The notes under the pieces were generated by a model. That model made no database searches. It saw nothing but the letters and a program-made list of their open reading frames with translations, and was not told the DNA's origin. A stretch of DNA of 64,000 nucleotides, taken from Hymenoscyphus infarciens (taxonomy: Eukaryota > Ascomycota > Leotiomycetes > Helotiales > Helotiaceae). Below are positions 1 to 11,040 of the stretch, one piece after another. A program made the translations under genes and the position numbers. Numbering within the stretch: the stretch's first letter is position 1; each line of letters begins with the position of its first letter. The DNA is taken from contig LLCB01000030.1 in assembly GCA_001414345.1 (NCBI GenBank), positions 1 to 64,000 of the forward strand, given 5' to 3'.

Positions 1-2101
1 CCCCCCCCCCCCCTCTTTTCGACTTTATATCAAACCAGTTCTACTATAAGGTATAGAGTAACAACTCTCTTCTAGGGCTACCCCTCTTTCCAAAAGCCGT
101 CTAAATAGTACCTATATACTAAGATCTAGAAGATCCTAATAAAATAATAGTCGAAGAGACTAGTAAGACTTCTCAAATATAGACTAGATATAGTCGGTTA
201 TATAAGCTTTAGAAGTAGAGAATTAAGAAATAAGAAATCGGCTAGCTAAGCTAGAAAGACAGATAAGCGATCTTATATTTTAAAGTTAATAAATCACTAC
301 TCTAAACCCTCTCTGATCCGATCCTCTTTCGAACTCTTAATCGAACCCTCTCCTACTTCTAAGCTTAAATTCATACCCTTTTCAGCCACGAGTAGCTACC
401 TCTAATACCTTTCTACTACTTCCCTCGAATCTCAACTTAGATACAAATCAGTCGAAATATACTTTCCTTCAAGACGAAACTTAGAAGCAAGCTCTTAGCT
501 AAGTTATTACTATCTTTATTAATCTTAACTAAATATTATCTAACTCTACTCTAAACTTCTAGTAAACATTCAAAAGACTATAGTTATAAACTAAGTCCCC
601 GCTAGTATAAAGGTTAAAAGAGATAGAAGTAGAATTAAGAATAAGATAACGCTAAAGAAACTTTCGCTAATTTCAAGAGTCGCTTTTTAAGTACAGCTAT
701 ACTCGAAAGTATACTAGAATCGGAATAGTTCTTTCAAATATAAGATAAGATTACGCTATAGCTTTAAAACTTAGCCGCTTTAAAAAAGAGACAATAGAAC
801 TATAACTTTATTAAAATAGTAGCTAATCTTTTAGCTTTAGATAAGGAGACATACTAAAACGCTAAGTTATACACTTTAGTTTAAAACACCTCTCCCTCCT
901 TATCTAATTCAGCTCTAAACTCCTTATAACCTAATAGCGGATCTTCTACTACTTTTAAAGAAGTAGAATTAGAATCAAAAGATAACAAATAAGTTCTTAA
1001 GTACTCTGATTTAGACCTAAATTACTAAAAGGAACGAGGTAGCTTATAAGCCTAAGCAATTTAGTTTTATATAACTAGACATCCGAACTTAGATGCTACT
1101 ATATCCAAAACTGCCTCTCCTCTTATTATCCTAGACTTTAGATAACATTTTTAAACTTTGATAATATTTAGTATTAAGTTTATTTAACTAGCCGAAACTA
1201 TCTCTTTTATTATCCTCGGATACTTAAACAACAATTTCAACTTCGATAACTCAGCTACAACTTCGCTTTTAACTAGCTAAAACCCCTCCTTTTATTATCC
1301 TAAACTTCAGATAACATTTTTAACTTCAGTAATAACTTCGCTTTTAACTAGCTAAAACTCTACTAACTCTGATAAGAGTCTTATATTCTTTACTTTCTTT
1401 TACTTCTAGCTAGGCCAGAAGTCCTTTTTTCATTTAAACTTTTGAATTAGATACAAATCGAATTAGTACGCTCTTAAAAAGATAGTAACCTCTTAGCTAA
1501 GTTATTACTATCTATAATATTATCGACTTTTCGTTTCCGACTTTACTCTAAGTCTCCGCTAACCTTAGACAAACTTATACTCTTTTTTTTCGAATTTGAA
1601 TCAGATACAAATCAGTACGCTCTTAAAGTAAGCTCTTAACTAAGTTATCACTGTTACCCTTAACGTTACCTCTTAACTGAACAACCTCTAACTTAACTCT
1701 AAATTCGCCTTTAACTTTTGAAATTTTTCTGATTTTACTTTAAACTTTTGAACTTTTAAACTTTAAACTTTAAACTTTTTCTAACCTACTAGACAGGATC
1801 GGACTACACTCTTTTAGTAGACGCGAATACTTGCTTTTGATATTGAAGGATTAGAAACGAAGTCTCTTTACAAGCATCTACGAAGTTGGTTACGATTCGG
1901 AACCTATCTTGACATCTCGCTTATGATAAAATTCAACTAAATAAAGCATCTTTGAACCTGGGTTAGCTACGATTTAGACCCTAATCTACCTTTTTGCTTA
2001 TAATAAATACGACAAATGTTATAACACTTATACTATCCCGATTTAGCCCTAAACGACAAGAGATAGAAGACTTAGGACGAGTCTTTTTCAAAGGAGAGGG
2101 A
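1..2101 (+). repeat. Internal region of a non-autonomous LTR element, 5' part outside the window
   Basis: AT-rich, stop-filled DNA that starts with a run of 13 C at the window edge. It is a diverged direct copy of 8,240-10,683: both share a block of 'aaccctct' and 'gaactctt' motifs near the left end, repeats built around a 'gctcttaactgagtt'-like core, a run of 'aacttttgaac'-type repeats, and then the segment around 'gacaggatcggactacac'. It ends in a purine tract (about 2,090-2,101) directly before an LTR, as expected for the 3' end of a plus-oriented element. No pol-like reading frame was found. TpA is very frequent, consistent with RIP. The 5' LTR would lie left of the window. Confidence 0.65.
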
Positions 2102-2484
2102 TATGATAGCCTATTACCTAGGCTATCCTAGATAGCTGGGAGTACCTACCACATCTAAGGTTCAGCTATAGTATATTTAGCTTTCGGTAGTTATTATTTT
2201 GTATTATCTAATTTAAGAAGGTTATATACGTCTATACGTCTGTCCGGACTTTTAGACGTACTTCGTAGGGTTCAGGCTTTTATAATAGCTAACGTATGTC
2301 GTTGTTCAGTTTCGTACCCCTTTTTATCGTCTGAACCTCTTATATATAGCAGCCTACTCCTAAAGTCAGAAAAGGCCAGTTTAGCCTTTTCTTCTATATC
2401 AGAGCCTAGTATCTACATACGTCATTCTGCCATACGCACTCCTATATGCCTCTACTGTAGTTGTGTATATTTCGTGCCGTTATA
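2102..2484 (+). repeat. LTR, 3' copy of the plus-oriented element
   Basis: It begins TATGATAGCC after a polypurine tract and ends GTGCCGTTATA, which are TG...CA termini with C-to-T changes. The 3' two thirds match the LTRs at 7,513 and 10,684. The first 90 bases or so differ, so this is a separate subfamily. It forms a head-to-head palindrome with the truncated LTR that follows. Confidence 0.65.
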
Positions 2485-2775
2485 TAAAAAGGCTAAACTG
2501 GCCTTTTCTGACTCTAGGAGTAGGCTGCTATATACAAGAGGTTCGGACGACAAAAAGGGGTACGAAACCGAACAACGATATACGTCGGCTACTACAAAAG
2601 CCCGAACCCTACGAAGTACGTCCGAAAGTCCGGACAGACGTACGAACGTACGTAACCTTCCTAAATTAGACAATGTAAAACAACAACTACCGAAAGCTAA
2701 ATATACTATAGCTGAACCTTAGATGCGGCAGGTACTCCCAGCTATCCAGGATGGCCTAGGTGACAGGCTATCATA
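2485..2775 (-). repeat. Truncated LTR in inverted orientation
   Basis: Reverse complement of 2,102-2,400. In its own sense it starts at 2,775 (TATGATAGCC...) and stops at 2,485 after the 'ggctaaactggcc' motif, lacking the last 90-100 bases of the LTR. It is less AT-mutated than its partner. The junction with the preceding LTR is abrupt, which suggests rearrangement or one-ended insertion. Confidence 0.6.
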
Positions 2776-5700
2776 GATATATTCTTAAAAGTAGCTTCTA
2801 ATAAGCTCTCTTCTTACTATAAATATAACTATAAGATTACTTTAAATAAACTACTTCTTAACTTCTTTTTACCTTTATATTAATAGTTAACTATAGAGCT
2901 TAAAGCTATAAAGAAGTATCTTATAAAGAACCTAGATAAGAGGTTTATTATTAATAGTAATAGCTCTTTTACCTCTCTAGTACTCTTTATTAAAAAGGCT
3001 AATAGTAATAAGTTATAGTTTTATATTAATTATAAGAAGCTTAATACTCTAATCTAAAACGATCTTTACCTAATCTCTTATATTAATAAGCTCTTTTCTA
3101 GAATAAGAATAGCTAAAATCTTTATTAAATTAAATATTAGATAAGTTTTTTATTATATTTAAATAAACCTTAACTTAGAAAAGATAACTATATTTAGAAC
3201 TAGATATAGTATATATAAATATAAGGTCTTCTCTTTTAAACTCTATAATAGCTTTACTATCTATTAATATTATATAAATAATATCTTAATTAACTATTTA
3301 AATAACTTCTATATTACTTACTTAAATAATATTTTAATTTATTTAAATACTATTAAAGAATATAAAGAATAGATTAGAAAGGTTCTAAATTAGCTTTAAG
3401 AAGTAAGACTTTAAGTTAATATTAAGAAAAGTAAATTTAGTATTACTAAAGTTAAATACTTAGAATTTATCTTAACTATAAAAGGACTTAAAGTTAACTC
3501 TAAAAAAGTAAAGCCTTTATAAAACTAGGTTTAATCTAATACTATAATAGGTATAATGTCTTATCTAGGGTTTATAAGATTCTATAGATAATTTATTAAA
3601 AGTTATACTAAAATTACTAAACCTCTAACTATAATAACACGCTTTATAGAGCTGTTTCTATAAACACCTAAATATAAAGAAGCTTTTAAAGTACTAAGAA
3701 TAAGACTACTTATAATTTAAATATTATACTACTTTAACTCTAATTATAATATAAAGGTAGAAATAGACTTCTTAGAAAGAGTAATAGTAAGTATATTCTT
3801 ATAATAATATAATAGCTTTTAGTACTCTATTAAGTTTTACTTATATATCTTAGTTAACTATGAATTAAACTAGGAGATCTATAATAAAGAACTATCTACT
3901 ATTATAGAAGCTTTTAAGAAATAGTACTCTAAACTTATATTATATTAGAAGTATATTAATATATATTTAGATTATAGATTATTAGAATACTTTATAATAA
4001 CTAAGCTACTTATAGCTAAGTAAGTCTAATAGATAGAGTTTTTATTAGACTTTAACTTTTAAATCTAATTTATATTTAAAAAGAGTAATTAAAAAGTAGA
4101 TATATTAACCTAATATAAATAAGACTTAAAAACCTATAATTAAGCTAAAGTAGATAGCTGCTTATATACTCTTTTAGTATCTAATTATTTAGACTCTTAA
4201 ATTAATACTAAACTTACTTAGACCTTTTTATAAGAATAGTCTATATGTCTTAATATAATTTAGTTAGATATTATTCTAGGAATAAGTTTAAATACGATTT
4301 AGAAGTTAAAAGAAGATAACTTATACTTCTTTTAGAAAGAACGTTATAAACTTCTAGATAGATACTACCTTTTATTAGATAATTTACTACTTTTTAAGAA
4401 TCGACTTTATATTTAAAGGAATACTAAACTCTATATAAAACTAATCTAAGAAGTCTATAACTAAGTATCTAGTACTTACCTAAGTATAAAAAAGATATAC
4501 TAGTTATTAGTATAATACTACTACTAGGCTAGAATGTTTTTAGACTATAAGAGGTATATAAGGAATTATTAAGCTTATAAATACTCCTATTCTTAATAAA
4601 CTAAGTAATAAGGCTTTCTTTACTTCTTATCTATATCTAACTATCTTATATAATATTTATATATAGACTTTAAATTATTCTTAAAAGATAAACATAGATT
4701 TAATACTATATTAGTATTTATTAACTAACTTAGAAAGGATTTAGTATTAATACCTTATTACTTAACTATAGACGCTAAAAGACTAGTTAAACTTTTTATT
4801 TAATAGATTTACTATTTTAACTACTACTCTAAATCGATTATATCTAATTAAAAACTTTAATTTATATTATTATTTTAAACTAAATTTTATTAAATAATTA
4901 GTATTAAGCTTAAGCTTAATACTACCTACTATAAATAAATAGATAGATAGATAGAAATAATAAACTAATATATTAATTAGAGACTAAGGCTCTTTATAAC
5001 CTACTATTAAGATAACTAAAGTAAATTAATCCTTCTAATAGATAGAGTATAAATAATACTTCTATACTTATCTATTAGTATAACCTCTTATTAGCTTAAG
5101 TTTAAACTCGACCTAAAGACTTTATAAAACTAGAATATACTAAAAACTTCTATTTCTTAGAAACGACTTAACTATAATAAGGTAGTAAAAGTAGCTTAAT
5201 ATATATACTCTACTTAGAAGATAACTAAAAATAATATAGATAAGGCTTAAAAGAAGATAGAAGATAGTATAAACTAATACTAAAAAGCTATTAACTAAGA
5301 CGTTAGAGATAAAGTCTACTTATCTACTAAGAATCTTAAGATAAATCGTCTTAGCTAAAAGCTTACTAAATAGTAGATAGAATCTTTTAAAATACTAGAA
5401 CGTATAAGACACTTCTATAAACTAAAACTTCTTAAAAGCTTATTAATTTATAATATTTTTACTTCTAATATACTTTTAAAAGATTTAAACACTCTTCTAT
5501 TAGAATAAGAGGCTTTAGAGCCTCTACTAGATATTATTAAAGGTATATAAGAATAAGAGGTATAAGAAATACTTAGTAGTAAACTTTTTAAAAGATAGCT
5601 ATAATATTAAGTAAAATAGATTAAATATAATTTAGATTCTACTTAGTATTTTATAGATAATTTTTAAGATTTACTATATTATTTAAGAGACTTTTATACT

Positions 5701-5860
5701 AAATATCTAGAAGAGCTAAGACTACTCTAATACCTCTCTAAATAGCTTAATATATAGGAATTAGATAAGAATTAGATAAAAGAGTTAATTTATAAAACTC
5801 TATTAATACTCTTTAATTCTAGTTATTCTTAATAAAGAACTTATAATAAAAACCTAAGAT
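2776..5860 (+). mobile_element. RIP-decayed Ty3/gypsy chromovirus pol
   Basis: Read on the plus strand with stops ignored, the order is reverse transcriptase, RNase H, integrase, chromodomain. Visible landmarks: a YLDD-like catalytic site near 3,318-3,347 (decayed to LNN); the thumb motif 'SYLGFIRFYR' near 3,560; RNase H near 3,750-3,960; an integrase core near 4,660-4,860; and a chromodomain-like stretch around 5,545-5,710 with EVQEIL and LLRDF-type ends. Stops are almost all TAA or TAG at positions expected for glutamine or tryptophan, the signature of C-to-T change. No gag or protease is seen 5' of the reverse transcriptase, so the element is 5' truncated. It is not functional. Confidence 0.85.
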
Positions 5861-7023
5861 AAAATACTAATTAGTAGAAATGTTTAAAATTAATAAAGTA
5901 AAGAACTAAGACTAAGTTACTACTAAAATAGAGCCTACTAACTCTCTCTAGGCTATAGCCTCTTCTTTCTCTAACTTATTATCCTCCTCTCTACCCTTCT
6001 AAGTATAAGAAGCCTAAATCGGCTCTTCCTCTACCTCCTTCTTATAAGTACGCTTCTTACCTTAGTAACCTCTTATAACTAGCTTTAAGAAGAACGCTTA
6101 TAAACTCTTTAGATAAGCCTTAAAAAGGACCTAAACCTAGGTTTAAATAGAGGTTCTACTCTCTATAGTATAGTATAAGAACTATTAAATATTAGTAACT
6201 AAAACCCTTCTAATAAGTAAGAGATACTTATAATAACCTTAGTATAAAGTACTCGAGTCTTCTCTAAAAGAGCGAACTATACTTCTAAACTATTCTTTAG
6301 TACCTTTATACTAGTAATAACTAATACCTTATCTAAGGCCTTAATAGTCTTCTTAATCTCTTTCTTCTCCTTCTTAAGCTTAAGCTTACTAAACTCCTTT
6401 CTTATAAACTATAGTAACTATCTAAGTTAGAATAGATTTAGTATATATTTAGGATTAAACTTACTAGGATATATATAGTATTATACTTAATATAATACCT
6501 ATACTTCTTTAACTTTAGCTTCTTAAAAGTATATATATAATCTCTATTCTAAGATTTTATCTAAAGACACTAAACGTAGTAGACTTAGTAGGTAGCTAGA
6601 AGCGTACTAGGAGGATATAGAAGAGGTATTTTACTATATCGAATTAGCTTTAAATTAGGCCTAATAAAGGAGAGAAAGACTTACTTTAGTATATATATAT
6701 AATATATATATATATTCTAGGATAAAAGTTAGTATATAAAGATATATTTAATTAGAAGGTATTCTTATTATATATATATTATTTTAAATAAAAAGAAAAG
6801 AAGAAGAGAAGTTAGAATCGAGGAAAAGTCGCCTACTAATATACTACTTATAATAATAGCTATCGCTTATAATTATTATTTATTACTTAATAATTACTAT
6901 TATAATATATAATAATAGTAAGAATATAATAACTTTATAGTAGCGTACTGCTTCCTATCTAATAGCTAATAATTAGCCTCTCTTCTATTTATATCTATTA
7001 TTACATAGTATATAATAGTAAAC
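5861..7023. other. AT-rich degenerate DNA, no gene
   Basis: It follows the decayed chromodomain. There are pyrimidine-rich tracts around 5,940-6,070 and TA microsatellites near 6,695-6,720. No reading frame longer than a few dozen codons and no recognisable family were seen. It probably represents the 3' end of the gypsy element and other RIP-mutated repeats. Confidence 0.5.
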
Positions 7024-7390
7024 TATAATAGTACGAAATATATACAACTATAGAAGAGGTATATAGAAGTACGTTTAGTAGAATAACGTATATAAATACT
7101 AGGCTCTAATATAGAAGAAAAGGCTAAACTAGCCTTTTCTAACTCTAGAAGAGTAAGCTATTATATATAAGAGGTTTTAGATAATATAAAAAGAGATACG
7201 AAACTAAACAACGATATACGTTAGCTAATACAAAAGCCTAAACTCTACGAAGTATGTCTAAAAGTCTAGATAGACGTATAGACGTACGTAACCTTCTTAA
7301 ATTAAATAATATAAAACGACAACTACTAAAAGCTAATATATATAGTATATACCACGTAATATTAGCTATATAGAATAGTATACTATTATA
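7024..7390 (-). repeat. LTR (minus orientation), 3' copy
   Basis: Reverse complement of the LTRs at 7,513 and 10,684, heavily AT-mutated, 367 bp. The sequence to its right (7,391-7,420), read on the minus strand, is a purine tract running into the LTR start. It is therefore the 3' LTR of a minus-oriented element. Confidence 0.65.
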
Positions 7391-7512
7391 TCTCTCTCTC
7401 TTAAAAAAGACTTATTCTAAGTCTTCTATCTCTTATTATTTAGAGTTAAATCAAGATAGTATAAGTATTATAATATTTATTATATTTATTAATTTTATTA
7501 TAAGTAAGAAGG
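7391..7512 (-). repeat. 3'-terminal remnant of a minus-oriented LTR element
   Basis: About 120 bases matching, in reverse, the segment just before the LTR at 10,684. The rest of this element is missing because the next LTR starts at 7,513. Confidence 0.5.
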
Positions 7513-7869
7513 TGTAATAGTATACCGTCTTATATAGCCGAGATTATATAGTATATGCCGTGTTTCAGTAGTTGTTGTTTTATATTATCTAATTTAGAAA
7601 GGTTATATACGTCTGTACGTCCGTCTAGACTTTTAGACGTACTTTGTAGAGTTCGGGTTTTTGTATTAGCCGACGTATGTCGTTGTTCGGTTTCGTACCC
7701 CTTTTATATCGTCCGAAACCTCTTATATATAGCAGCCTACTCTCCTAGAGTTAGAAAAGGCTAGTTTAGCCTTTTCTTCTATATTAGAGCCTAGTATTTA
7801 TATACGTTATTCTACTATACGTACTTCTATATACCTCTACTATAGTTGTATATATTTCGTACTATTATA
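7513..7869 (+). repeat. LTR, 5' copy of a complete short LTR element
   Basis: It starts TGTAATAGTA and ends ACTATTATA, TG...CA ends changed by C-to-T. It is 357 bp and pairs with the 357 bp LTR at 10,684. Together they bound a 3.5 kb element. Confidence 0.7.
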
Positions 7870-9540
7870 TAAAAAGGCTAAACTTTTCTTTACTAGTGAT
7901 AGTATAAATAATATCTCTTTTCGAGCTTTTTATCGCTTCTTTTGTTTCGAATACGACTCGGCCTAGATTCGGACTAGAAGGATAACATTCTTAAATAGCT
8001 AGGTAATTAGAGACTACCTAGACGGCTAGTAATACTAGGGTTTAGTGTCTATATAGACAGCTAGTAAAAATCGTGTTTTAGTACACGTTAAGAGATTGGA
8101 ATATGCTAAGTGTTCCCGAGAATCCTAATAACCCTAGGATCGGTGAATAAGTTAACATAGTCATCGCGAAGGCTTCCGAACCTGACCTTACCCCTCTCTC
8201 AAATCGACGAAGATGTCGAACCCAGTTCCGCTGAATGGCGTCGAGCGACCACCTCTTTCCAGGGCCACCCCTCCTTTTTAAAAGACCCTTTGAACCCTCT
8301 CTAAACTAAAAACTATATAGTAAATATAAAAGGTCTTAAAAAGACTTTTTAAATATAGATAATATATAGATGAGATAGTAGTATATAAAGGATAAAACGA
8401 TTAGTTAGAAAGATAGAGGATAAAATTATAAGTGAACTTCGAAGTTAAAAACATACTACCTCTAAACACTTACTAATCTGACCCTTATTTGAACCTTCGT
8501 TTGAACCCTCCTTTGCTTTTAAAAGCCTAAATTTAGACCTCTTTTGCTTAAGAGACACTACTACCCCTAATGCCTTCCTACTACTTCTTAACTCTTGAAT
8601 CTTGAATCTCGAATCAGATATGAATTGGTTAAAATACACTTTCTATTAAAACGAAACTTAAAAGCGAGCTCTTAGCTAAGTTATTGCTGTCAATCCTAAC
8701 TAAATATTATCTAACTCTACTAAGCTTCTCTTAAACCTCTATTAACAAACGATTAAAAAGACTACGGTTATAGACTGAGTCCTTGCTAGTATAAAGGTTA
8801 AAAGAGATAGAAGTAGAATTAAGAAGAAGATTATACTAAAGAAACGTTTGCTTTTTAAGTACAGCTATACTTAGAGAGAATAGTAACAGTTCTTTAATAT
8901 GTAGAATAAATACCTTAGCTCTGAAACGCGTCTACTGTGCTTAAGAGACGCTAGAATTACAACTGTTGAAATGGTATCTAATCTTTTAGCTATAGATAAG
9001 GAGATATGCTAAAACGCTAAGTTACGAGATATTAGTACTACAGTTTAGAATACCCCTCCTTATCTAATTTAGCTTTAAACTCTCTATAATCTAATAGCAA
9101 CTCTTTCTTTGAAATCGGAAGATAAATAAGTCTTTAAGTACCTTAAAGAGAACAAGGTAATATAATAACTTTAGCATCAAGTTTATTTAACTAGCTGAAA
9201 CTACTCCTTTTGTTGTCCTAGACTTAGATAATAATTTTAACTTTAACAATTTAGCTATAACTTTGCTTTTGACCAGCTGAAAATAGCCTTTTTATTATCC
9301 CTAGTTAATCAGATAGTATTTTTAAATTTAGTAATAACTTCGTCTTTGACTACCTGAAACTACCTCTTTTATTGTCTAGATACTCGGATAGTGAAACTCT
9401 TTAACATTTGGTAACAAACTCTTTTGACTAGCTGAAACCCTACTGACTCTGGTATAGAGTCTTATAGTCTTTATATTCTTTTTTACTTTTATTACTTTCT
9501 TTCACTTCTAGCTATACTAGAAGTTTCTTTTTTATCTGAA

Positions 9541-10255
9541 TTAGACTTAGATATGAATTAGTATGCTCTTAAAAGGATAGTAACCTCTTAGCTGAGTTAT
9601 TACTATCTACGACATTATCGACTTTTCGTTTCCGACTTCACTCTGAGTCCTCGTAGACCTTAGTTTAGACGAACTTATACTCTTTTTTTATTTTGAATTC
9701 TTTGAATTAGATGCGAATCAGTACGCCCTTGAAGTAAGCTCTTAACTGAGTTCTTACTACCTTTTAACCGAACAACCTCTAACTCTACTTTAAATTCGCC
9801 TCTAAATATTCTAAACTTCTTTCTTACTTTCTTTTACTTCTAGCTAAGCTAGAAGTCCTTTTTTCACTTTTCGAATTCGAATTAGATGCGAATCGGTACG
9901 CCCTCGAAGTGAGCTCTTAACTGAGTTCTTACTGCCTCCTGACCGAACGACCTCTGACTCTACTCTAAATTCGCCTCTAAATATTCTAAACTTCTTTCTT
10001 ACTTTCTTTTACTTCTGGCTAGGCCAGAAGTCCTTTTTTCACTTTTTAAATTCGAATCGGATATGAATCAGTACGCCCTCGAAGTGAACTCTTAGCTAAG
10101 ACATCACTATCACCTTCAACGTTACCTCTTGAAATTCGCTTCTGACTTTATTCTAAATTTTTTCAGAACTATACTCTTTTTTATTTGAATTTAAATCAGA
10201 TGCGAATCGGTACGCTCTCGAAGTGAGCTCTTAACTGAGTTATCACTGCCTCTTA
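9541..10255 (+). repeat. Minisatellite inside the LTR element, about 5 copies
   Basis: Units start near 9,541, 9,708, 9,880, 10,055 and 10,194, spaced about 140-175 bases. Each holds an 'aatcggtacgccctcgaag'-like block followed by 'gctcttaactgagtt'. Two spacers carry a 'ctggctaggccag' palindrome. Related units recur at 1,447-1,700 in the left copy. Confidence 0.7.
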
Positions 10256-10683
10256 ACTGAACGACTTCCGACTCTACTCTGAGTTCACCTCTGACCTTTG
10301 AACTTTTTGAACTTTTGAACTTTTTAAACTTTTGAACTTTGAAATTTTTAAACTTTGAACTTTTTCCGACCTACTGGACAGGATCGGACTACACTCTTTT
10401 AGCGGACGCGAATACTTGCTTTTAATATTGAAGGATTAGAAACGAAGTCTCTTTACAAGCACTTACGGTTGCGATTCAGGACCGACATCTCGACATCTCG
10501 CTTACGACAAATTTCAACTAAACAAAGCATCTTTAAACCCGGGTTAGCTACGATTTAGACCCTAATCTACCTTTTCGCTTATAACAAATACGACAAATGT
10601 TATAACACTTACACCATCCTAATTCGACCCTGAACAATAAGAGATAGATAGACTTGGGACGAGTCTTTTTTAAGAGAGAGGGA

Positions 10684-11040
10684 TGTAACAGCATGCCGTC
10701 CTATATAGCCGAGATTATATGGCATATACTGTGTTTCAGTAGTTGTTATTTTACATTATCTAATTTAGGAAGGTTACGTACGTCCGTACGTCTGTCTAGA
10801 CTTTTAGACGTACTTTGTAGGGTTCGGGTTTTTGTATTAGCCGACGTATGTCGTTGTTCGGTTTCGTACCCCTTTTATATCGTCCGAAACCTCTTATATA
10901 TAGCAGCTTACTCTCCTAGAGTTAGAAAAGGCCAGTTTAGCCTTTTCTTCTGTATCAGAGCCTAGTATTTACATACGTCATTCTGCCATACGCACTCCTA
11001 TATGCCTCTACTATAGTTGTGTATATTTCGTGCCGTTATA
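10684..11040 (+). repeat. LTR, 3' copy
   Basis: The best-preserved LTR of the family. It starts TGTAACAGCATGCC after a purine tract and ends GTGCCGTTATA. It sits at the centre of a large inverted repeat, since the interior sequence continues in reverse immediately to its right. Confidence 0.7.

Larger units (their letters stand above)
7513..11040 (+). mobile_element. Short non-autonomous LTR retroelement, full length
   Basis: Two same-orientation 357 bp LTRs (7,513-7,869 and 10,684-11,040) flank about 2.8 kb. A polypurine tract (about 10,672-10,683) precedes the right LTR. The interior has no gag, pol or protease frame and contains a five-copy minisatellite. This architecture matches large non-autonomous LTR derivatives, which depend on another element for mobilisation. 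The right LTR and the right part of the interior (about 9,850-11,040) are less AT-mutated than neighbouring copies, so mutation is uneven. No target-site duplication could be assigned with confidence. Confidence 0.65.

Noticed and set aside
1..13. Telomere or chromosome end at the run of C
   Set aside because: It is a homopolymer with no CCCTAA periodicity, followed by mid-element sequence; more likely a contig or window artefact.
2452..2722. Small genes of 68-82 codons inside 2.4-2.7 kb
   Set aside because: They are frames within the LTR palindrome and recur in the other LTR copies.
10654..10965. A 103-codon gene at the LTR of 10,684
   Set aside because: It spans the polypurine tract and LTR; the same frame appears at 7,555, so it is a repeat-derived frame.
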